A stretch of DNA of 64,000 nt from Cavia porcellus (GCF_034190915.1 NW_026947506.1:12461501-12525500); one strand, 5' to 3'. Shown: positions 45,180 to 56,489, numbered from the stretch's first letter. Numbers and translations are program-made. The notes: generated by a model not told the origin, from the letters alone.

Positions 45180-45740
45180 AATACTGCTGCACAAGCACAG
45201 AAGCCAGAAAAAAAGTCAAACAATAAAGGATGAGGAAATAACCTACAGAATGGGGTAAATTTTGCTTGTTACTCCCTGACACCTAACATGTAAAATGCAT
45301 GGGAAAGTGAAATGAATACACACTTTTCAGAATAGGCATAAATTGCCAAGAAATACCTGAAGAATTACTGAACATTTTTGCACAATACAGAAATGCAAAT
45401 AAGGACACCATCTCACTGCAGCGATAACAAATCACCACAAGGTCAAAATATCGTTCGTGAGACTGCAGGAGAAAAGGAAATATTTAACCTTCTTGGTGTA
45501 AATGTAAGTAAGTAATTCAGCCACTACTGAAGTCAGTGTTCAAAGTATTCCAAAGACTAAGTGTAGTAAGTCCACTCAGCGCAGTGCTTCCTTTAGTGGG
45601 TCTCTTCCCCAAAGAGTTAAGGATATACTGCAGTGATTCATGCATATTCCTGTTTACTGCAGAATAGTCACTTTTTCTTTGGAGAGCAGCAGCAAGCACT
45701 GCTCTGTCAGCCACCAAATACCAATGATGAAAAACAAATG
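45180..45740 (+). mobile_element. Ancient L1 ORF2 3'-end fragment (paralog of 27400)
   Basis: Contains GAAATGCAAATAAGGACACC, GGAGAAAAGGAAATATTTAA and ATACTGCAGTGATTCATGCA in the same order as copy A. Confidence 0.7.
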
Positions 45741-45911
45741 CCCAACAGTGTAATCTATTTAGTAAATGATGTGATTTTTTTAGGTGAAATGGGCTTTAAG
45801 TTAGGTTTTCCTAGTAGACTAAAGGTCACTATATGCATGATAATGGTACTAATATAATAAGGCCATCACTGTTATGGTATTATGTTCATTAGATTTGATC
45901 TATTTGTCTTT

Positions 45912-46045
45912 ATGAGGCAGCAGGTTGCTATGAAGTTCAGGTTAGATTTGAGATCACTTTATAAGCCAGACTGGCCTCAAGCAATTCCCCTGCCTCAGCC
46001 TCTCAAGCACTGAGCTTACACATATGTTCCACCAGGCCTAGTTGA
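45912..46045 (-). mobile_element. B1-like SINE, minus strand (paralog of 28148)
   Basis: Antisense B1 order, with CTGGCCTCAAGCAATTCCCC and CCTCAGCCTCTCAAGC better preserved than in copy A. Confidence 0.7.
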
Positions 46046-48012
46046 GATTTGGTATATTAAGTGCATATTTAGTATATTTTTATTTCAACTGTTTTGCTTG
46101 TTAAAATATTTCCACTTTTTAGCCCAGCATCTATTACCACTTTGGCCTTATTGAAGTGCTGATGTGCATACCACAAACCTCCTGACATTCTCTCTCTTTT
46201 CAGTTCTGTCAGTGTTCTGCAGTGAAACATATGTGTACACATGTATGTAACTGGTTTTTTCTTCTTTTTTAGATAAGAATTTTAAACTTTCCTTGTATAA
46301 TCAGAGGGTCAATAACTCTGACTACAGTTTCATGCAAATGCCCACAGTTAAGTAGCACATACAGACAGGAATCAGACCACATAGTTCCAGTGAGAGGTTT
46401 GTCATGACAGAAATGAAGACTTACTTTGTCAAAGTTTGTGTTCCTGATTATTTCAATAGAATGAGACTCAGGTCTTCTTGCTGTTGTTTATGTGAGGCAG
46501 ACCAGATGACTACTTTAAGATATGGAGTGATACAAAGTCCTTTGTTTTTGTACAAAGGATCAAACTTATGACCATGCACTTGCCAAGCAGATGCTTATGC
46601 CACTGAGATAAATACCCAGGCCCTATAAAGTCCATTTTGGATTTTAAGTATCTAAAGAATTGCTTTGGTCTTGTGGCCCACTTAGTAATCAATCACAAAG
46701 TGAATTGTTCATGCAGTGAACTGAGTCATCATGGATTTGGGTATAGAGCATCAATTGAAGGAATGTTTCAAACAGCATCAAAGGAGAACTGGAGGAGCAG
46801 GTGCTAGGCTGTTGAATCTCATGGAAAAGCTGGTAGCACTGGTTTTCCAGATAAGATGTCAGCCATCATCATCAGAGGAGAAGTTCAGTACCTCATTATA
46901 GCTTGCATGGCTTTTGTTCTCTTTTGTGGATCTCTGGCCCTTATCTTGAGCTTCAGGTCTTGGCTCCAGTACTAATCACTCAGCCTGTTGGCACAGATCC
47001 TAGCCCTCAATGGCATGGACTTTCTACTTTCCAACACTGAACTTTGGCTCTTCCTAGTACACAGCCTTGATAGAGACTTGCATGGGACATTGGGAGTGCC
47101 TCCAAGTCTCCAGGTAAACTTGTGGTGGTCCTTGCCATGGGCTCTAGGTTTTCAGCAGGACTTATGCAGGATATTGCCATAGGATCCAAGCACTCAGCTT
47201 GATTCTTTAACTCTCTAGTATGTGAACAGATCTAAACCTCTCTAAATCTGACTTTTGGGGGAATGAATACTCTAAAATAATCTTATCAATTATAAGTTCC
47301 ATATTAAAACTCTTTCCTTGCAAACCCTGACTACAACTGATAGGAAAGGATAAGATGTGACATTTTAGACATGACAAAGTTCTTTAGTTACCTAATGGTA
47401 CATGTTACTTTTCTCATGAGGAGAAGGCCAGGTATATCAATGGCTTGGTTTTGAAGACTGTTGATAGATTCTCTATGGATATTAAGCCATTATATTCTGT
47501 GTTGTATGAGCAACAATTAAGTGTGTTAGGAATCTGCATGATGCTGCCTGTCACCTGAACCTGAGCCTTTGGAGCCAATGCTATCTGGCTTCTGTGTACC
47601 TGAATTAGCAATAAAGTATTCACACAGAGGCATTCATTTTATATTGACAAATAATTTACAAGTCTCTCAGGTCTTTTATTGATTTTTTTGATGTGAAGAA
47701 AAATCTAGGATTCAAAATCTAAGTTCCCAAAAATAATTATGATAGCATTATAGACCTTTCTGAACTCATGGAAATTTAAATATAGGCTTCCCTTTTTCCA
47801 TGTAGAATTGGTCTTGAACCTAAATGGCTCTGAAAAATTTTGCTAAACTTCTACAAGCATAAGGTGGGTAAGTTTCTTAGGGCTTCACTTCTCCTTTTTG
47901 GTTTACATTTAGACAGCGTGTAGCAATGCCTTGTCTCCATACTCGGCAGACCCTCTTGTCTTGCTTCAGACTACTGTATCTGCCATCAATGCTAGTTAAA
48001 CATTTTCTGGAT
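46046..48012. other. 3' flank of copy B up to the nested insertion
   Basis: Colinear with copy A 28281-30130, with one private SINE at 46541. No gene recognised. Confidence 0.5.
46541..46623 (-). mobile_element. ID-like SINE, minus strand, copy-B-specific
   Basis: Reverse-complement SINE core (GTACAAAGGATCAAACTTAT, GAGATAAATACCCAGGCCC), flanked by TACAAAGTCC (46531-46540) and TATAAAGTCC (46624-46633). Copy A is empty at the equivalent site (about 28755). Confidence 0.85.
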
Positions 48013-48025
48013 AACCTCTTTTTGT
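48013..48025 (+). repeat. Left 13-bp target-site duplication of the nested stack
   Basis: AACCTCTTTTTGT is repeated exactly at 61805-61817. Sequence before the left copy and after the right copy is continuous in copy A at about 30130-30145, which shows the empty site. Confidence 0.9.
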
Positions 48026-48214
48026 TACTCTGGGAAGGAGGAGCAAAGATGGCAGGTAGATAACAACTGGCTACAGAAGCTCCCTGAGATAGTCAACATA
48101 GAATTCACATAATCCATAGTGGGGAGCCCCAGACTGACGGAGATGAATTCTCTCATTCCAAGAAGAAAATAATGTGACTTGGCAACCATAAGAGGAACCG
48201 GCCCGACTGGCTGA

Positions 48215-48446
48215 TGCTGTGACTTGCTGGGGTCATGCTGTGACTTGCCAAGTGGTCCCACTGCAACTGGCCGAGTTCCCACCACAATTTGCCAAGGCCC
48301 AGCCATGATTGGCTGGGGTCCCACTGCAACTGTACAGGGTCCCATTGGGACTGACCAGGGTTACATCATGACTTGCCTGGGTCCTGTCATGACTGATCGG
48401 GGTCCCACTGCAACTACCCAAGGTCTTGCTGTGAGTTGCCGAGCCG
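48215..48446 (+). repeat. 21-bp tandem repeat in the HAL1-like 5' UTR (about 11 units)
   Basis: Consecutive units such as CACTGCAACTGGCCGAGTTCC (48259), CACCACAATTTGCCAAGGCC (48280) and CACTGCAACTGTACAGGGTC (48322) keep a strict 21-bp spacing from 48259 to 48427. One upstream unit is 2 bp longer. Because 21 is a multiple of 3, it opens long spurious frames on both strands (48224-48547 plus; 48025-48345 and 48233-48508 minus). Confidence 0.85.
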
Positions 48447-49030
48447 TCCAACATCCCACAGCTTTGACTCACTGGAGATGCAGTTACATTGAGTTCGCAG
48501 ATCAGCAAGCCAAATGGAGAGCTGAGTTGGTGGCAAGCCTACATTGACCTGTGGTGAGTGACGGGAGTGGAGCTATTCCATAAATAGGGGGCCCCAGCAG
48601 ATGACATTCTGGGATAGAGCAGAACTGAGACTTACAAGGGGCAGCAGTGACTTCAGCCAGTTGTTCCCTTCCCAAATGGGATTGGTGGAGTGAGGTAGGC
48701 CTGGGTCACATGACCCAGCTGAGACCCAGTAGGTTATCCAAGGTTAAGTATCCGAGTTAAGTATCCGAGGTTAAGCAGTGGTACACACTAACCACACTTG
48801 CCCAGTGGAGCTTCAGAGGTTTTGCTGGTCCGGAGGGAGGCAGTGCAAAGTAATACAGTAGTGCAGACCATAGAAGCTTGACTACTCTGAAGGGGTGGGG
48901 CAAACATACAATGTCCCTATCTGCAATTCCCTAACACACTGTAATGTGAAGCGTCATCTAACCAGCGTGCTTCAGAAGAATTGTAACCAATAAAGAAAGA
49001 GACTGGGGCCTCCTGGAAGAAGCAAAAAAG

Positions 49031-49990
49031 ATGGGAAGAGGAAGCAGCAACATAAAGTCCACAGGCCCCAATCCTGAGAACATTCACCCAGACCAGGTAA
49101 ATACAAAGGAGAATGAGAACAGCAAACATGCAATATCAGACACAGCACTAGTAGATATAAAGAAATACATTTGGGATCTCATAAATGAGTTCAAAATTGA
49201 GACATTTAGCCAAATAAAGCAACACATAAGAAGATTAATAAAACAGATACTAAACACCTCTCAAGCAGACACAGATGGAAGAAGGGAGGAACTCAAACAC
49301 AGGAGAGAACCATTTGGTGAAGAATATAAAAAAATATAGAATACATGAAGCAGATTCAAAGAGATCACCAGGAAATTAAAAACTCTGTGGAAAGATGGCA
49401 AATCAGCTAGAAAGAAACTAAGGATAGATTATCCAAACTGGAGGACAATTTTGCAATGTGGGAGTATGAAAGGGAAAACTTTAAAAAAAATAACAAGGAA
49501 ACAAGCAGTAACAATACAAAGGCTAGACGATGACAAAAGGACCTATAATTTGAGATTAAAGAATGTAAATGAAGCTGGGATACAAACAAAGGAACTACAA
49601 AGGATATTCACAGAAAAGGACAACTCCCCAGACAAAGGAAAAGGAAATTATATTCTGATTTATGAAGCATACAGAACCCCAGCTACCTACAACCAAAACA
49701 GAGATACACCCAGGCATATACTAATCAAGATCCCAGAAATTCAATATAAGAACAGATTATTAAAAGCTGTTAGAGACAAGAAACAGATAACCTACAGAGG
49801 AACGCCCATCAGAATAACAAGAGATTTCTCAACAAAAACCATCAAGTCAACAAGAGCCTGGAGCAAAATACTCAAAGCCCTGAAAGAAAATCATCTCCAT
49901 CTCAGACTGATATACCTGCTAAACTGTCTCTAGAAATTAATGGAGAAACAAGATGCTTCCAAGACAAAGAAGAACTTGGGAAATTTGCAA
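49031..49990 (+). pseudogene. ORF1 pseudogene of HAL1-like copy 2
   Basis: Opens with ATG at 49031 followed by a Gly-Arg-Gly-Ser-rich start. It is open to 49339, then broken by stops near 49339-49450 and open again at 49451-49933. The order is coiled-coil-like N-terminal half, RRM-like Asn-Leu-Arg-Leu-Lys-Asn-Val, then C-terminal domain with Tyr-Arg-Thr-Pro-Ala-Thr and Leu-Leu-Lys-Ala-Val-Arg-Asp-Lys. The tail ends in the GGAACAGTGGCAGAGAGG segment shared with the 52650 region of copy 3. Confidence 0.8.
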
Positions 49991-50529
49991 CCACCAATCC
50001 AACTCTACAGAGAATACTCCAGGGCATTCTACAAAGAGAATAGTGCTAGGATTCCAGGAACAGTGGCAGAGAGGTCTCAATGAATGGAGAAGTAAACAGA
50101 ATGAAGAAGATACGGAGACAACTGATGGCAACAAAAGAGCATCACAGAAATGAGGCAGATAAGATTTTATTCAAAACTGATGATTGATAGTATCAAGTCT
50201 GAGAGTATAGGCAACTACACTGAAGATGACAAGACTCAACAATACACATCCTGGTTTGATAACTGCTGGTTTTTGAAGTTCTATACTATAAACAAAATTG
50301 TATTTTTTTAAAATACTGTTATGTACTGAAATATTCAATTATACTATGTCTGATGATATAGCCAATTCTATTGGAGATAACAAGAGACAACACAGGAACT
50401 ATGATAGAATGATTCGTACAATGTTCTTATATATTTATTCCATTTCATGTGTTTATAGGAATATGTTTTATTTTGCCTTCTTTTGTTTTGTTTCTCCCCC
50501 TAATATAGAAATAATAGAAACACATGCTA

Positions 50530-50544
50530 AGACTCATGCACGTG
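50530..50544 (+). repeat. Left 15-bp target-site duplication of HAL1-like copy 3
   Basis: AGACTCATGCACGTG matches AGACTCATGCATGTG at 54144-54158 with one difference. Confidence 0.9.
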
Positions 50545-53500
50545 AGTCTGAAAATGGCGGCGAGCTAGGGGATCGAGCGAAGAATCTCTCCAGAGAATTC
50601 AAACTCAAAGCTAAGGAGAGGACCAGACAAATCGATAGCAATTCTTATTAACCAAGACAGTACAGCTGGAGGATTTAAAGTCGTGCTGAGACCGGAGGCT
50701 GCAAATCCCGCGCCCTTAAATCAACGAACAGACTCGTGGACCCAGCACGAAAAGCTGAGTTGCTTTTGGGGACTGCGGAAACTGAGACCCAGATCGAGAC
50801 TCCAGGTGGCAGCCAGTTCTGCACCGCTGCACCAGAGCAGATGTACAGAGCTCTGGCGTTTCAAATCTAAACGGTGCACAGAAATCTGACCGGTCAGCGC
50901 TGAGCCGCGAGGTGGGGAAAAGTGGACGGCTTGGTGTGCGGCGGTCCTGGAGTGGGGACTTGCACCGGACTCTGGTGAGTACAGAAAACCCCGCGGCTGC
51001 TGGGTTTGGCCAGAGAACAGCTGGCCCGCCACCACTGGTAAATCAATAACACAGAATCTGGTGCAGACATATTAGCCTGGCGGCAGAAACCGCAGCTTGG
51101 TAACATCACCAGGTTCCCCTGTAGGGAGGGCTGGTGGAAGACATCTTGAGTCCTGGCAGAGTCTGATTGCCTGCTGGCTTCAGCTCTGCACGGAGAAGTT
51201 AGTGGGAGCCATCTTGGTTTTGGGCAGATCTGCTTTTCTAGAGCTCCTATCCCAGAGAGGTTTGGAAGAGAACGGCTGGGACCTGGGCAGAATCCTGTGC
51301 CATTACCCAGCTGCGTCTGATTCAGGGAGAACTGGCAGGAGCTACTGGGGCTAGACCAGGCCTCTGCTTGGGGCCCAATGGGCGGATGCAGAATGGTCAC
51401 AACTCAGTGACAACCAGAAAGTACAGCCTAATTTATGAAATAACTGACACAGAGGCTAGAGACTAGACTGTACCGCCCCTGCATCCCAGCCTACCCCAGA
51501 TAACAGCAAATTGGGGAGGACAGCAAAAACTCAAGCCAGCACGCTTCTGAAAGGCCCTAAGCAATTCGGAGAGGGCCAGAGAACTCCAGGACAGTCTGAA
51601 AGAAACCAGAAACATGACAAGAGATAAAAATAAAAAAAAACTCCAGCTGTTCAACAGGAGAAATTAAACCCAAGAGAACTAAACACTGAAGAGAACAAAC
51701 ACAGTAACCATCCATTGCTCGACACAGCATCAGCCGAAATTAAAAAGTATTTACATGATCTCATAGAGGAATTTAAAGATGTACTCCTGATCCAAGTGAG
51801 GCAAGATATAAAGAGATTAATTAAAGAAATGACAAGCCCCGCCCAAGAGAACACAGATGGAAGAACTGAGGAAATCAGAAAAGAAAGAGAAGCATCTGAA
51901 GAAGAATTTAAGCATAACTTAGAATACATGAAACAGATCCAAAGAGAATATCAGGAAACTCAGAACTCCAATGAATATTGGCAAAATGCCTTGACAGAAA
52001 CTAAAGACAACCTTCTGAAACTTGAAGAGAGATTTAGGGCTTATGAACATGAAAGAAAAAGCCTCTTAAAAATAACAAGGAACCAGAAAGAAGCAATTCT
52101 AAAACTGGAAGATGATAAAAAGATGCATAACCTAAGAATAAAGAATGTGAGTGAGGAAGCAGGAACATCCAAAAATGAAATACAAAAAATATTCACAGAG
52201 ATATTAAAGCAAAATTTCCCACGTATAGCAAAAAGAAATGATATCCAGATAAAAGAAGCATACAGAATGCCAGCTACCTACAACCAAAACAGATCTACGC
52301 CTAGGCATATAATAATCGAGATCCCAGAAATCCACCAAAAAAACAGAATATTAAAAGCAGCCAGAGAAAAGATGCAGGTTACCTATAATGGGAAATCTAT
52401 CAAAATAACAGCAGACTTATCAACACAAACTCTTAAGTCAAGAAGGGAGTGGGGAGAAATATTCCAAGTCCTGAAGGAAAAAAATATGCAACCTAAGTTC
52501 ATATATCCATCAAAACTCTCTCTAAAAATTAATGAAGAAATAAGATACTTTCAAGACAAGGAGGAACTGTGGGAGTTCATGGCCACCAATCCAACCCTAC
52601 AGAGAGCGCTGAAGGACATTACAGAGAAAGAGAGGAAGAGATATCAGGATTACAGCTACAGTGGCAGAGAGGCCTCAGTGTACGGGGCAGACCATGGAAT
52701 GAGGGAATAAGGTGGACAAATTATAGCAGAAAAGTGGAGTAGCAGACATGAGGCAGAGACGGTAAGCTAGTCTTTGGTAGAGACAGCTCTGAAACTATAT
52801 TTAAAAAAAAGCAGAGGTCATTGCTAATGGTGTATAACGATTTAAAAGACACAGTAGTCCTAGTGCCATATTTAGATTGAATTAAATTTGTTCTGGTCTG
52901 TCCACTCATATCAGATTTGAGGACACAGACCTCTAGAACCAAAAATAGCAGGTTATACCATGGTAACTATCCTTATTTTCCTATTGACTTAAGCTGAAAT
53001 CCTGTATTACTTACATTGTCTTACTATGACTGATCTTAATTGTATTTGAATCATAAGACTATTGGTTGGCCTTGACTGATCCTATTTGAAATCGGTATGC
53101 GTGTTAGAATCAACCCTAAAAGTAGAGGAAACTACTCTGAGCATGACAGGATGTAAAGGATATCCATACTGGTATGAATCAGTAACAGCTCTCAAATACT
53201 ACAATGCAGTCAAAGATAAGTTTTTATAAAAATAGGTGATAGTATATTTAACTATAATAAGCCAGTGTTGTCGACAAATCTATTGAAAATAACAAGAGAA
53301 AACATAGTAGCTATGGAAGATCATTTATATTATAGTTTTATAAGTCTTATCCATTGCATGTTTATCTAGGAAATTGTTTCGCTGTCTTGTTATGACTTGG
53401 TTTTCCCTATAATACAGAGAGGATAGGAACAAATACTCTGAGGAAGAGACCTGAAAAACCCGAGGCTTATTTTGTAGCATTATAATATAAATTCTAGCAA

Positions 53501-54143
53501 TCTATTGCTTGCTGATTAAAATGACTCTGGACTGGTTTCTTCAGCTCAACTTCAGCATATGCAGAGATGGGGACGGCTATCACAAAGAGAATGAGAGATG
53601 CGATGGTAGTTGGAAATGTCTTCCCTAATCTGGAACTTGAGGACCTAAAAAGACTCCATCATCCTGTAATGATTTGATTTGTTCTATAATATGCAATAAG
53701 TATAGAAAGTGGGTGAAGTTAGGGACAACTATTTGTAAGAAGCTAGAGACAGTTAGATAAGGTAGATCTCCAGTGGACTTGCTTTGAAATCTGTATTTCT
53801 TTAAATTTTTTTTATTTTTTTTTAAATGTTCTGTTCTGTTTTGATATGGTTAACCTTATCCTCTTAGAGATGTAAAACAAATAGGTGGGACTGATAATCA
53901 TATTACAGAGCTTTTGTTCGGCCATAAAGCAGAATGGTTTGTAGGGTCACTTTTTTGAATGTCATTCTAAATACTTTAATTCTATAACCTGAACAGCCAT
54001 TTCGAAGAAGACAATTTGTAACTCATCAACTGGCAATTTCTTACCTTTTGTTTGTCTGTAATTTAGTATTATTTCTACCCTTTTTTTTAATCTCCATGAA
54101 TTTTTTTTTCGTTTCCTTTTCTTTAAATAAATAAATAAATAAA
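50545..54143 (+). mobile_element. HAL1-like element, copy 3, full length with near-intact ORF1
   Basis: About 3.6 kb bounded by 15-bp target-site duplications, inserted in the 3' UTR of copy 2. The 5' end begins AGTCTGAAAATGGCGGCGAG, with a YY1-like AAAATGGCGG at 50551-50560 and a 1.07-kb GC-rich leader. One ORF1 (51614-52710) follows, then about 1.43 kb of 3' UTR ending in (ATAA)n. No endonuclease or reverse transcriptase is present anywhere. Mobilisation would need ORF2p supplied in trans. The leader differs from that of copy 2, implying 5' UTR replacement within the family. Confidence 0.9.
51614..52710 (+). pseudogene. Near-intact L1-type ORF1 (RNA-binding chaperone) of HAL1-like copy 3
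   Basis: The frame is open from just after TAA 51631 to TAA 52708-52710. From the Leu-Asp-Thr at 51718 it gives about 330 residues. The likely ancestral ATG at 51614 is out of phase by one base, with the shift at a run of nine A (51632-51640), so a single-base contraction there probably broke the start. Domains in order: Glu/Lys-rich coiled coil, RRM-like Asn-Leu-Arg-Ile-Lys-Asn-Val near 52130, and the C-terminal domain with Thr-Pro-Arg-His-Ile-Ile-Ile near 52300 and Ile-Leu-Lys-Ala-Ala-Arg-Glu-Lys near 52350. By family it would form trimers that coat retrotransposon RNA. It differs from the L1 ORF1 at 55437 at many sites. Confidence 0.85.
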
Positions 54144-54158
54144 AGACTCATGCATGTG

Positions 54159-54740
54159 TAGAATCTATAAACAGTTTATGAGAACTGATCATATGACACA
54201 TGATGAAATGAACAGATAATTGAAGAAAAAGAGACACTAAAATACCCAATGCTGATCCTGGAGTGTCATAATGTGAAACCCAGGAATAGTATTATTCTTT
54301 GTTCAGAGTGATATTAGCCTACTTGGGTTTATTCATTCTCAACATAATTGAAGAGATGGATAACTGTATGTATGTTTAAGTGTATAGGATTGATAACCAT
54401 ATTTCTAAGTTTTTGTTGGATAGTTGAACAGAACTGGTTGCAATCTCACTATTTGAATTCCCACTTTATGAGCTCCACTATAGAATCTTGAGTAACAATT
54501 CATAAAAAGAAAATCTGTAATCATCAACTAGTGATTTCTGTTTTTTTGAAATTATGGATTATTTGTACCCATTTCCTGTTTTGTTTAATCTCACTTTAAA
54601 TTAAATTTTGAAAAAAAAGAAGACTACAGTACCCCATGTGGATCATGGAGTGTCATGATGTGATATCCAGCAATACTATTATTCTTTGTTCAGAATGATT
54701 TTAACCTGCATTAGTTTGTTTAATCTAAACATAAGTGAAG
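54159..54740 (+). mobile_element. HAL1-like copy 2, 3' UTR continued, with duplicated 3' end
   Basis: The copy-2 3' UTR resumes after the copy-3 insertion and reaches an A-rich terminus near 54618. It then restarts at the position equivalent to 54235 and runs to 54740, where the L1 at 54741 cuts it. The terminal 0.39 kb is thus present twice (54238-54618, and 54630-54740 plus 61532-61804). A second 5'-truncated insertion or a tandem duplication could explain this. Confidence 0.75.
54726..54740 (+). repeat. Left 15-bp target-site duplication of the full-length L1
   Basis: TAAACATAAGTGAAG is repeated exactly at 61517-61531. Joining across it restores the 3' UTR order seen at 2340-2360. Confidence 0.92.
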
Positions 54741-55436
54741 ACTATCACCCAAGCCCAGCCTGTTTTGCTGCCCTGCCTGGCAATCGGTGTGCAGAGGAGG
54801 AGCTGGGCAGATCTGGGGTGCCTTCATCAGCCTCTCTGTGTGTCTGGCGGACTGTTAAGACTCATGCATATCTCTGCCCAGACTGTTGGAGTCCCTCCAG
54901 GCTTCCAGGTGCAGTGAAGGGGAGAGGTGCGTTTGAGGCCTCTACATCTGCCTCCCCATCCCAGTTGCACTTGGAGAACTGCTGAGCTCCCGATGGGTGG
55001 GCAGGCCCACACTATCCCTGGAGCCCAGCCAGTTTTGCTGCCATGCCTAGCCATCAGTGTACAGAGGAGGAGCTGGGCGGATCTGGGGTGCCTGCATTGG
55101 CCTCTCCGTGTGTCTGGAGGACTGTGAATATCTCTGCAAACAGGGAGGGATCACAGGTTCCTGAGGCACCATGGCCTGTGGTGAGTACCATAACCCAGCT
55201 GCGATTGAAGAGCTGTGGAGCTTCCAAGGGGCAGGTGGGCGCACAGTGTCCCTGAGGCCCAGCTTGTCGGGAACTGCAGAGTTCTGAGGAGGTGGAGGAG
55301 GGCCACTGGTTCTGCAGTCCCAATGGCTTGGTGTAGCGTGGTGCCAGAATCTCAGTAGCTGCAAACATAGAAGGGGATTTTCAACAGATCCTGAGGAAGC
55401 TTTCAAATAACACTTGAAACACAGAAATATAGGAAA
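54741..55436 (+). promoter_or_regulatory. L1 5' UTR with two tandem monomers
   Basis: The segment starting CCCAGCCTGTTTTGCTGCC (54757) recurs as CCCAGCCAGTTTTGCTGCC (55024), a period of about 267 bp, each continuing with GCAGAGGAGGAGCTGGGC or its variant. A GTGAGT splice-donor-like hexamer lies at about 55180. Rodent L1 monomers drive Pol II transcription of the element; promoter function is inferred. Confidence 0.8.
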
Positions 55437-56489
55437 ATGACAAAACGAAAGACCAAATTACAACCTCAAACCTCCAGCCCATCTCAAGAAACCCTAGGAG
55501 CAATGTATATAGAAGAAAATATATGGCATCCACCTCATATATCGGACACAATAGCTACTGAAATTGACAAGCAACTCCAGGAAGCTTTAAAGAAATTCAA
55601 ACTCGAAATAATCTCCCAGATAAAAGAAGAAATGATAAAAGAAATGAAAGAGATTCTAAATATATCTAAAGAAAACATAGATAAAAAATTGGAGGAACTA
55701 AACAAAAAGATAGAATCCCTAGACGAGCAATATAAGAAACAAACAGAATACATAATGCAGATGCACAGAGATATACAGGAAATAAAAAAACTCCACTGAA
55801 AGTTGAAAAAACCGCCTTAATGAAAGTGAAGATAGAATTTCAGACCTTGAAGACAGGATTGCAGCTAGTGAACAGGAAAGGAAAGATCTTTTGAAAATAA
55901 CAAGGAATCAGGAAACAACAATTCAACAACTGCAAGACGATGCAAAGAAGAATAACATAAGAATGATAGTGATTAATGAAAGAGAGGGAGACAAAATAAA
56001 GGATGTCAGGAGGATATTTAGAGAAGTAATAGCTAAAAATTTCCCAAGCATGAGATCAGAAACTGACATCAGGATCAGTGAAGCATATAGAACTCCAAAT
56101 AGTCATAACCAAAATAAAACTACACCCAGACATATAATAATCACCATCCCAGAAATCCAACACAAGAATAGATTATTAAAAGCTGTCAGAGAGAAAAGAC
56201 AGATCACTTATAAAGGAAAACCTATCAGAATCACAGCAGACTTCTCAGCACAAATGATAAAGTCAAGAAGAGCATGGAGTGAAGTATTCCAGATCCTAAA
56301 GCAAAATGATTTCCAACCTAGACTGATATATCCTGCAAAACTATCATTCAAAATAGATGGTGAAATACGATACTTCATGACAAAGAACAGCTGAAGAACT
56401 TCATGAACACCAAACCAACCCTGCAGAAAATATTGAAAGACAGTTTAGATACACAAAGGAAAAAACCACTAAGCAAAGCAAATAATTAA
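55437..56489 (+). pseudogene. L1 ORF1 (full-length L1), three lesions
   Basis: ATG at 55437 opens 120 residues with a Lys/Glu-rich coiled coil. A frameshift near 55790, followed by a TGA where Trp is expected (about 55813), breaks the frame. It reopens from about 55820 to 56394 with RRM-like Asn-Ile-Arg-Met and C-terminal Thr-Pro-Arg-His-Ile-Ile-Ile and Leu-Leu-Lys-Ala-Val-Arg-Glu-Lys segments. A one-base loss near 56379 then shifts the tail. The tail (Leu-Lys-Asn-Phe-Met-Asn...) lacks the extra C-terminal segment found in the HAL1-like ORF1s. Confidence 0.85.

Larger units (their letters stand above)
48026..50529 (+). mobile_element. HAL1-like element, copy 2 (5' part)
   Basis: Full 5' end with a YY1-like AAGATGGC (48047-48054), a 21-bp tandem repeat in the leader, a decayed ORF1 (49031-49990) and then a 3' UTR with no ORF2. 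It is interrupted at 50530 by another element and resumes at 54159. Its outer target-site duplications are 48013-48025 and 61805-61817. The ORF1 tail and the following 3' UTR correspond to those of the element at 50545, so the ORF2-less structure is shared rather than an accident of this copy. Confidence 0.85.

Noticed and set aside
48025..48547. Overlapping frames of 91-107 codons on both strands
   Set aside because: Created by the 21-bp tandem repeat in the HAL1-like 5' UTR. No start context or domain.
50683..51400. Frames up to 168 codons over the leader of HAL1-like copy 3
   Set aside because: The GC-rich leader has few stops, frames overlap on both strands, and none matches a known protein or the other element leaders.
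55047..55406. Frames of 104-119 codons, minus strand, GC-rich
   Set aside because: They lie in the tandem monomers of the L1 5' UTR and have no recognised domain.
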